Under the pieces are notes generated by a model that made no database searches, was not told where the DNA came from, and worked only from the letters and a program-made list of their open reading frames with translations. 64,000 bases of DNA from Leptodontidium sp. MPI-SDFR-AT-0119 (Eukaryota > Ascomycota > Leotiomycetes > Helotiales > Leptodontidiaceae), in NCBI GenBank assembly GCA_020726505.1, contig JAHLEZ010000031.1, positions 574,500 to 638,499 on the forward strand. The letters are read 5' to 3'. The translations under genes were made by a program, and so were the position numbers. Positions 56,411 to 64,000 of the stretch are shown here, one piece after another (positions within the stretch are counted from its first letter, which is position 1; every line of letters starts with the position of its first letter).

Positions 56411-59400
56411 TTAGTGCCATTTCCTTGTACATATACTAGTCTCTTTTAAGAATACTAGTATTTCTTTAATTCCAATTTGCGTATGTAATAAAACGGGAAT
56501 AGTAATAGTCCTAATTTCTAAGTTGCTTTTAATACTAGAGTAGAGTTTTTTACGCTCTAATTTATAGTATTTACAACTAAGTAATAAGTGTTCTACAGTT
56601 TCAATACTACCACATCTACACTTGTTATTAGACGCTAGCCCTAGCTTATATAAGTAGGCTTTTAAGTATCCATGCCCTAGTTTTAATTGGTAAAAAGAGC
56701 TACTTGTTTCTCTTAGAATACTAGTAGGTAAAAGTAGCTTTTTAGCTATTTTGCATGTATACTTTTTAGAGTACGTTTTTAGGGTTTGAGAATTGATATT
56801 TTGAGTTATATTAGCTCCAATTTCATTCTTCTTTTGACTACTTAGTTTAACTCCTAAATACGCAAAAGAAGTATTATTAGAATTAATAGACGACATAGTA
56901 GCTATTTTAGCTAATTTGTCTGCTTTTTCATTTCCAATTATATCAGAGTGACCTGGGACCCAAGCTAAAGTTATACTAGCATTTAGACTATTAATAGCCT
57001 TAGACGCTAATATGGCTCTAATTTGTTGGCTTTGCCCCGGGTTATCAGAGGGAGTTTTTAGTCTTAAGAGAGCGGCTTGATTATCTGAAAAGACTGTAAA
57101 ATTATCCCCTTCTTTCGCCGTACTACTAGCGTATTCTATGGCTTGTGTAATAGCTTCTAGCTCGCCGTTATATACTAATTCGGCCTCCCTAAATTACCTA
57201 TTTTTGTAAATGTAGGTATAAGGGGATATCCTTGTATATATGTATAAACAGCTACGCTATAGCCTACTCCGCACCCTTTAGGAGTCTGAGAGCCGTCTGT
57301 ATAAATAGAGGTATTCCGACTATTACAAATACTTTGTAAGTATTGTAAGTGAGCCTTAGCTTCGTCTTCTTTAGATAACTTAGATATTCTAAAAATATAA
57401 GGTACTTCTCTTTCCTATAGAGGGAAATAAAAGTGCCTTATTACTTCTAAAGTATTAAAGTCAATTATATAATATATTGAATGAACTAGGCTTAAAATAG
57501 TAGTAATTGACTTAAGTAAAATACCTAGTAAGTCATACTCCTCATTAGCTCTTGTAATAACCTTTTCAACTTCGAGCCTAATAGGGTGTTTTTTACTAAG
57601 TTTTAAGGCGCGGAGAATATAGCGCCGACTTGTATGATTTAGTCTAATATTAGGTGGAGGTAAAGCTGCTTCAAGCTCTGATGGAATTATAGGTGCTGTT
57701 TTAAAGACCCCTAATATTTTCTTAGTAGCTAGGTTTTGTAAAGCTTGAAATAGTCTAATTATAGCCTTATTAGGGCAATTGATTTTCCACTATAATATAG
57801 AACTATAGTCGGCTACGCTAGTAACACAAGCTATATATAATTGACGAATTGCAAACGGGGAGAGCCTAATAGTAATATTTGAGAGTCGATTTATACGATA
57901 AAACATTTGCTTTGCAAGGGAAACTCTAATTGACTTATGATTCTTAAATTTAAGGTTTGAATTAAAATGTATTCCTAGCCATTTAACTAGCTTACTAGGA
58001 GCTAGTATAGTATTATTTGGAAGTGTAATATTAAGGGTATTCTTACTTCTAAAGAAGTGAATAAGCTCTGTTTTTTCAATATCAAAGCTAATAAAATATT
58101 CTTCCCTTAATTTGACTAATAAGCTAGCTTCTCTTTCTAAAATACTTATATTTTTTTAAAGCTTTTAGAAGAGGCTATTAATGCTAAATCATCTATATAT
58201 GATATTGGCTTAATATTCTTAGACTTAAATAAGTCTCGAATATATATAAGGAATAAAATAGGTGAAATAGGGCTCCCTTGAGGAATACCTGTATTTACAA
58301 TTTGAAATTCCTCTAATTTATTATCAAAGGCAAGTTGTAAAATACGGTTTTCTAAAAATGACGAAATCCACCGAATTAGACTTATAGGTAATTTCAATTG
58401 AGTTAAAACCTGAATAAGACGATTCTTGGAAACGTGATCAAAAGCTCCTTTAACGTCAAGGAATAGAGTAGTAGTTTTAAGCTTATTTGCCTTATTAATC
58501 TCTACTTCTGTTTGTAAGAGTAAAGCTGCGTTAATAGCTGATTTTTTCAGTCTACTACTGATTTGACTATCGTGTAATAAAGTAGTTGTTTCAGCTAAGT
58601 AACTTAGGCGCTTAGCTAAAATTCTTTCAAAAACCTTACTTAGGCAATTAAGTAATGATATAACTCTATATGCCTTAGGTTTAGAATAATCAGGTTTTTT
58701 TGGTTTCTTAAGAATAAACCCCGTAGCCTCTTTCCAACACTTAGGGTAGTACCCTTGATTTATAAGTATTAAATAGGTTGTAAAAAAGGCTTCTGGGATA
58801 GCTAAATAAGCTTTAATTATAATATCTTAAGTAATTAAGTCTAGTCCAGGGGTTTTACCCTTAATCTTTGAAGTACAAGAATCCTTAAGTTCTACCTTTA
58901 ATAAAAGAGGCCATTTCCAAGTATTACTACTTATATATGACGTTAAATCAATAGGCGCTGAAATAGGAGGTTCAGGAAATAAAGTACTTCTAAAAATATT
59001 ACACTTTTGTTGGAAAGTCGACTCTAATTCCTTGGTCTCTAAATTGTAAAGACTAGGTATAAGAGAGCTAGTATTATTTTTTGTATACGCCATAGCTTTA
59101 AAAATCGACTGGGAATCCTCTTTTTCTAAGAACGTATTCCAATGCTTTCTTTTTTCAACCTTAATAGTATTAAAATACAGGTTTTTAGTATCTTTTAATT
59201 CTTGAAAATAAAGGGTATACCCTGAGGCCTTATTTAGACGGTAATATCTTTGCATTGATTTCCGTAGTACTTTAAGATCCTCATTCCACTAGGGTTTACT
59301 AACAATTGACTTATAAGCTCTAGGAATAGAGTTTTTAGCCACTTGAATTATATTACTAGTAAATAACTCCCCTAAGTCGTCAAGCTCTTGATTTGTGTAC

Positions 59401-60221
59401 TTAGAATTTAAGTTATAATTAAAGTCTTGAAAATAAATACTAAGACTTTTACTAAATTTTACTTAATCTACTTTCTTTGTATTAAATCGAGGGACTTTTA
59501 CGAGGCTAGTACTAATACTACTACTATTAAAAGTAATAGTAAATAGTACCCCAAAGTGATCTGAACCTAGATCTGGCATTATTTGCCAATCTTCGACTTG
59601 ATTTACTATTCCTTAAGTAGCAAATGTAAGATCTAATACAGAAGGAGCCTCTATATGTGGTCTATAAAACGTTCCCTCCCCTAGAGTATTTAATAAGCTC
59701 AAAGAGTGTTTTTCAATTAAGTCTAATAGTACTCCTGTATTACCGCTTAGTAGTGTTATAGGGTCCCACCACGGGTAATATATATTAAAATCCCCTAATA
59801 ATATCGTCTTATTAAGGAGTAAGTCTAGTAATAAACCTATCCTTTGTAAGGTTTTAATACTATTAAGGGACTCTAACTCTAGGTGAGTCGCATTATAGAC
59901 ATTAATTACTTGAGTTTTATACTCAACTAGGTCTAAAATAATACAATCAGGGTCTTGTAGTGAGCTAAGCGCTAAAGTAGTACTAATTGAGTCTAGTACA
60001 TAAAATAAAACTCTAGGCCTAAGGGGGCCGTAATTCGGGAGCACTTGTTTAAAACTAAGGTGTAAGACACTACGAAAGCCGTCTATATTATTACCAATAG
60101 TCTAAGGCTCTTGAATTGCTAAAATTAATATATTTAGCTCTATAGCCACTTAGAGAACGTGCTCTATAGTAGAGAGACTCTTATTCACATTAATTTGTAG
60201 TGTTTTAAGACCAATTATCAT
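56411..60221 (-). pseudogene. LINE ORF2: endonuclease, reverse transcriptase, RNase H, CCHC end
   Basis: The ATG at 60221 overlaps the ORF1 stop. Domains in order: an APE-type endonuclease (LQINVNKSLSTIEHVL; ILLGDFNIYYPWWDP near 59790; GSDHFGVLF), a linker, then reverse transcriptase with FLDVKGAFDHVSK near 58450, TGIPQGSPISPILFLIYI near 58280, and the catalytic YIDDLAL near 58190. RNase H follows (FTVFSDNQAALLRL near 57100; LAWVPGHSD near 56960), then a terminal zinc-type motif CRCGSIETVEHLLLSCKYY near 56600. The frame shifts once between 58150 and 56900, probably at the T7 run at about 58151. Scattered stops include TAG/TAA where Gln or Trp fits. Known role: target-primed reverse transcription. 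Confidence 0.9.
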
Positions 60222-61797
60222 TAGCTGTGATTAGTTCGTCTATTACAATAGGCCTACTAGTACTACTAGTATTATTTACTTTATTTTTTATTACTAAGTA
60301 AACCTCACATAGCTTAGAATTAGCCATATGAGTAGTACTATTACAATTTACGCATCTCATACTTAAGTGTAAACACCTAGTATTTGATTTACAAGTATTA
60401 CAGCTGTGTTGCTTACTTATATGATTTTCTGCGCATAAAATACACTTTTTAGCTCTCTTACAGAGAACTTCAGAGTGCCCAAAACTAGCGCATCTAGTAC
60501 ATTGAGAAGTACTAAGAGTAGTTATGTATTTTACTACTTTAGCTGAAATACCCGCAATATAAAGCCTATTTAATATAGCTCTTTTTGCTTGCTCTTGGCT
60601 TAGGAAAGCTACTACAATAGTACCTGTTTGTACTAGGCCTAAGTCGCGTTTTTCTTTAGGAGTAATCCAAAAGGATTTTCCTACGGGAGTAAAACCTTTA
60701 TTAAAGGTTTAAATCTCTTCAGCGACTAACTTAGAGTTTAATCCCTCTTCTGTATTAAACTCCCTAATAGGGATACTATGAATAACAACCTTGTACCATG
60801 GCTCTCCTCTCTAAATTAAAATCAAATCAGGAAGCACCCCCTTAATAATTGACTCGTTTAAAATCAAGAACTCAACATCAAAATCAGGGGTAGTAGTAAC
60901 TACTAAATTACCCCTTAAAGAAAGGGAAACAGAAGAAACAACTAGTCCTTATATTCCCTTCTTATTAAAAGCAGAATTAAGCAAATTGCGCGTAGTAATA
61001 AAAGAGAAGGTGTTTACTTAGACATTCCGTGCCTATAAGAGGGTACATCTCTTAGTAAGAGCAAACTTACCTTTGCCCTTATCAGTAGGGTTCCTAGGGC
61101 TACCCGGAGCCCTAGCCCTATTCCCCTTAGCACCGCTATTACTAGTACTACTAGTTACTATGCTATTGACCTGAGTTGTTATTGTTAGTTGTTGTAAGTG
61201 AGCTTTTTCGGCTATTTTAGCCTAAGTAATTAACTTAGTAGCTTGTGTTTCGATTTTCTTTGTTGCTCTCTCTAAGTTAGCTACTTAAGAGGCTAGAATA
61301 GAAGTCGTATTCTTGATTCTATTATGTTCTGTGTATTCCCTAAATATTTCAAGTAAATCAAGTAGTTTCCCTTACTCGTCCCGTGACTTAGTAGCTAAGT
61401 ATACTCTTACTAGCAGGTCTCTGGCTTCAAGAACTAGCTTTTGGCTAGTATTACCGGTTTGACTACTTTGGAAGTAGGTTTGGTTTTGGTGATATTTTCT
61501 ATTAAAGTCTGTATTAATTCTTGGCGTCTTGTTAATGTGTTGGTTATTAGTGGGGTTGTTTGATAGTCCGCGCTTTACAGGGGCCAGTTGAGCCGCACTA
61601 GTCGATAAGAGCCGAATAGGGGTATTTTGCCCCCGGGAGTTGGAAATAGAGCCCCCTAGGTCTCTAGGGGCTCTAGGAGTAGTCTCGGTCGATTCTACTA
61701 CTCCTAATAGCCTAGTAGGAAGCTCTCCTAGGTCTCTAGGCGTTAGCGTAAGTGTGGGGGGCTCTGAGGAGTCGAAGGGGTCGAATAGGGGCTCCAT
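60205..61797 (-). pseudogene. LINE ORF1: Gag-like protein with zinc knuckles
   Basis: A single frame of 531 codons runs from the ATG at 61797 (MEPLFDPFDSSEPP) to TAA at 60205. It has a Ser/Pro-rich start, a coiled-coil middle, and a run of CCHC-type knuckles near 60500-60330 (CTRCASFGHSEVLC; CILCAENHISKQHSC; CVNCNSTTHMANSKLC). No indel is needed, but at least seven stops interrupt it, the first after 141 codons (TAA, about 61372). The protein would bind element RNA. Confidence 0.85.
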
Positions 61798-62084
61798 AGC
61801 TCCCGGCTATTACAGCGGTAATATACCACTGCAAGGCCTAGGGGCAAGGAGATCGGTTGGTTAGGAGGTAGTTTATAAGATGGAAACAGGTGTGGTTCAA
61901 AGGCAGGGGGGTCAAGAGTCCCGAAAAAGTGTGTTGAATATATATATTTAGGCTTAAAACTACGCTTAGAATGGAGAAGAAAAGACAAGGAGAAAAGGAG
62001 AGCTTTTTATAATAGAAAGCTCCAGTATAAATACAAGAGGTGGCGCCTTGATTAAGCCTAGCGTAGTCGCCACTAAAACCCCTA

Positions 62085-62296
62085 AACCCTGGACAAAGTC
62101 TGGACCAATGATTCGATCACCATATGTCTTACCGACAGCAGGCCAGTGCTTGCCCAAATGCAAGCGGACACTCTTGAGCGGCAGCAACAGCTTCCAGAAC
62201 TTGTCAAAGTACTCTTCCAGATCGCTAGTGACGTTATACTCCCACCCAGTACGGGTCGATGCGGATAACGTTGCGTCCGTAACATATGCTCATCCA
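62085..62296 (-). pseudogene. Fragment resembling the C-terminus of an FAD-linked sugar-lactone oxidase
   Basis: The frame reads EYFDKFWKLLLPLKSVRLHL followed by GKHWPAVGKTYGDRIIGPDF and then runs into LTR-derived sequence. The HxGKHWP pattern near a C-terminus is seen in arabinono-lactone oxidase relatives. The assignment is tentative. Upstream parts are separated by stops and the downstream end is replaced by the LTR remnant at 62072. Confidence 0.4.
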
Positions 62297-62399
62297 AAAT
62301 AGCGACTGCTTTCCTAAGTAGATCTCGACGCCGAAATTCCCGGCCTTATACGGATTCGGGGCCTATAAGGGGTGTATGGAATTCGACGTCGAAGCTCCT

Positions 62400-62984
62400 A
62401 TTTCAGCAAGCTTCGCGAAGAATTAACGAACCCCACCACAGAGAAGAATGTCTAATTCTTCTACCCATGGTGCACACCAATATCACACTGTAGCTTCCGG
62501 ATACTCGACCATACCTCGGGTGTACAAGTCGACAATCGTGCCAATAGGATACGAGATTGACGGGAACCAGAGAAACCGCAGGCGCTGAGAACGCAAATGG
62601 AAATGATAGCCAGCGTCCGATTGTGGAAGCAGACACTCAACAAATTGTCTCCACCTGTAAAAGATAGGCAAAGTGCTTCATGAATTCTGTCAAGAGATGT
62701 GATGTTTCGTGCGGGGATCAATTCCTTTACTGACAAGAACTTCTGCGTTCGTTTCAAGAGGTTGCATATAGGAATTCTCGCGACCAATGGTGCTCGCAGT
62801 CAAAACTCCGGGCAGTAATCGCGGAGTATCCTTTTCTCTTTTAACCTCAACATCACTCTCAAAATCCCAAGAACACCCTCTATTTCTTGTAGGCGCCTCT
62901 GCTCTGATTTTACGTTTAGCCAGTATCCATGCCATTGACACAGTCCCTACTCCACCTCTGGTTGGATATATATCTTATCCGAGG
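62400..62984 (-). other. Possible gene remnant, unrecognised
   Basis: Normal-composition sequence with three overlapping minus-strand frames (starting near 62941, 62787 and 62671) whose reading could be pieced together with introns or frameshifts (LPGVLTASTIGREN; SISYPIGTIVDLYTRGMVE). I do not recognise a family and cannot give a reliable model. Confidence 0.3.
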
Positions 62985-63120
62985 CAGCGTGAGCAAAATT
63001 AATCTAGCTAATCGATTAATAATCAGATTAATTGATTTGATTAGATTAGAATTAGATTAATGAAAAATTTACTTGATTAGATTAGAATTAGATTAATCTG
63101 ATTAATGACTAACTTATAAT
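62985..63120. repeat. One end of a second hAT-type MITE copy
   Basis: It starts cagcgtgagcaaaattaatc, matching the terminal cagcgtga of the element at 44876, and continues into gattagattagaattagatt repeats similar in style to that element's interior. The other terminus (tcacgctg) was not found, so it is truncated or decayed. Confidence 0.55.
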
Positions 63121-63200
63121 AATATTAAATATATATATTTGTAATACTACTAAAAAAATAACGAACTAAATAATTAAGCAATTAAACAAGTAACTTATAA

Positions 63201-63350
63201 ACTACCTAATAAACTAACTAATAAACTAACTAATAAACTAACTAATAAACTAACTAATAAACTAACTAATAAACTAACTAATAAACTAACTAATTAACTA
63301 ACTAATTAACTAACTAATTAACTAACTAATTAATTAACTAACTAACAAAC
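63201..63350 (+). repeat. 12-bp tandem repeat (aataaactaact)n
   Basis: About ten units, the later ones changed to aattaactaact. It is a simple minisatellite in AT-rich sequence, with no coding sense. Confidence 0.85.
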
Positions 63351-63438
63351 CTATTTAACACAAAATAGGTTATTATTTTCTATATCTTTAACTTCTTCTC
63401 TTATATTGTCTTCTTCCTCTTTCTCTTTAATAACTTCC

Positions 63439-63706
63439 TATAACATTTACTTTATAAAGACAGTAATCACGTGTAATAACGGCCTCACATATTAATACAC
63501 AACATATAAAGATAATAAGTATCTCTTAGAATCTACAATTAAGTTAAAAAGAAGGAGAAGAGCTCTATATATAAAGGGGGAGCGCCATGGGGCCAATTAA
63601 TCTTTATAAAGCTTAGTTAACTGGCATACCGGAAATGAGGCTCTAACGTCCCACCCCACCATTCGGGCCCACGCCCCCATTTGGCCTACCTTACTTAATT
63701 CCAACA
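63439..63706 (-). mobile_element. Solo LTR (268 bp) with CTTCC target duplication
   Basis: It is flanked by cttcc at 63434-63438 and 63707-63711. On the minus strand it starts TGTTGGAATTAAG and ends atgttata, where TA probably replaced CA. The downstream two thirds match the LTR at 34173-34404 (atttccggtat; gcgctccccctttatata; cacgtgatta). Confidence 0.75.
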
Positions 63707-63769
63707 CTTCCTCTTTAGGAGATAATAACTTTATTTTATGTTAACTTCTATATAAGATATTATAGAATT

Positions 63770-64000
63770 TGAATCTCTTTCTAATTCTGATTCTTCTAAT
63801 ACAATTTAATGTTCTTTAGCCGCATTTTAAGCCTTTTTAATAATACGAATCGTCGTAAACTGAAAATTTAGATTAGTCTAAACCTTCCTCTTTTTCTTCG
63901 GCCTTAAGTACTTTAATCTCTTTTTCAGCTTTTTAATTCTAAGGTTTGCCTTTTCTAACTCGTACTCCTTTTCGTTGATCCCTTTTATAACCTTTTCTAA
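63770..64000 (-). pseudogene. C-terminal piece of a second pogo/Fot1-like transposase, cut by the window edge
   Basis: The minus-strand frame reads LEKVIKGINEKEYELEKANL, then a basic segment (KRLKYLRPKKKRKV), and an acidic end, with TAG/TAA where Gln fits. This is the usual coiled-coil, basic tail of fungal DDE_1 transposases. The rest lies beyond base 64000. Confidence 0.55.

Larger units (their letters stand above)
56160..61942 (-). mobile_element. Nearly full-length Tad1-type LINE (non-LTR retrotransposon)
   Basis: The element is 5,783 bp with an exact 13-bp target duplication, tatatttaggctt (56147-56159 and 61943-61955). The 3' end carries a poly-A tail, seen as T-run to about 56175 on the plus strand. 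ORF1 (61797-60205) and ORF2 (60221-56411) overlap by 17 nt, as is usual for the group. Several in-frame stops and at least one frameshift make it inactive, but the ends are complete, so this is a full-length insertion rather than a 5'-truncated one. Confidence 0.92.

Overview
The window comes from a filamentous ascomycete (Pezizomycotina). The evidence is short GT-AG introns of about 45-116 nt with CTAAC-like branch sites, a Zn2Cys6 regulator, an SAT4/rhodopsin-type membrane protein, a killer-toxin-like (subgroup C) LysM chitinase, a DUF3638-family giant protein, and AT-rich repeat islands whose former ORFs carry stop codons of the kind left by repeat-induced point mutation (RIP, CpA to TpA). 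I could not assign a genus. All protein names rest on motif recognition by eye; no database search was run.

Layout. 0.75-3.2 kb is a complete but dead pogo/Fot1-like DNA transposon with terminal inverted repeats. 3.3-13 kb holds what looks like an inactivated carbohydrate-use cluster: a secreted glycoside hydrolase split by a gag-only Copia element (4866-6552), a Zn2Cys6 regulator with seven premature stops (7.8-10.3 kb), and a sugar permease with a one-base frameshift (11.3-13.0 kb). 13-18.5 kb is a repeat zone with two solo LTRs and two copies of a 414-bp repeat, around an unrecognised membrane or surface protein (15.9-17.3 kb). 18.5-32 kb contains a deaminase-fold gene, a C2H2 finger gene with one stop, a five-unit repeat array of 62-66 bp period, and a giant (about 3,070 aa) P-loop protein read divergently. 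32-35.6 kb is AT-rich with two solo LTRs. 35.7-37 kb is an intact six-exon rhodopsin-domain gene. 37.3-45.1 kb is an inverted-repeat element, a large AT-rich degraded island with a MITE and a solo LTR, and a hAT-type MITE. 46.5-54.7 kb is a chitin-related locus: an eight-exon chitinase (LysM x2, chitin-binding type 1, GH18, C-terminal Ecp2/Hce2-like domain), a divergent GPI-type secreted protein and a small LysM protein. 55.6-62.1 kb is a solo LTR, then a nearly full-length Tad1-type LINE inserted in a partial LTR copy. 62-64 kb holds gene fragments, repeats, another LTR and the end of a further transposase.

How it works together. The chitin locus and the deaminase/giant-ATPase locus are the two regions with intact, information-rich genes. 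The sugar locus is a fossil. Gene islands and AT-rich repeat islands alternate, which is the two-compartment pattern of a RIP-active genome. Most transposons can be bounded by exact target-site duplications, so insertion order can be read directly in several places.
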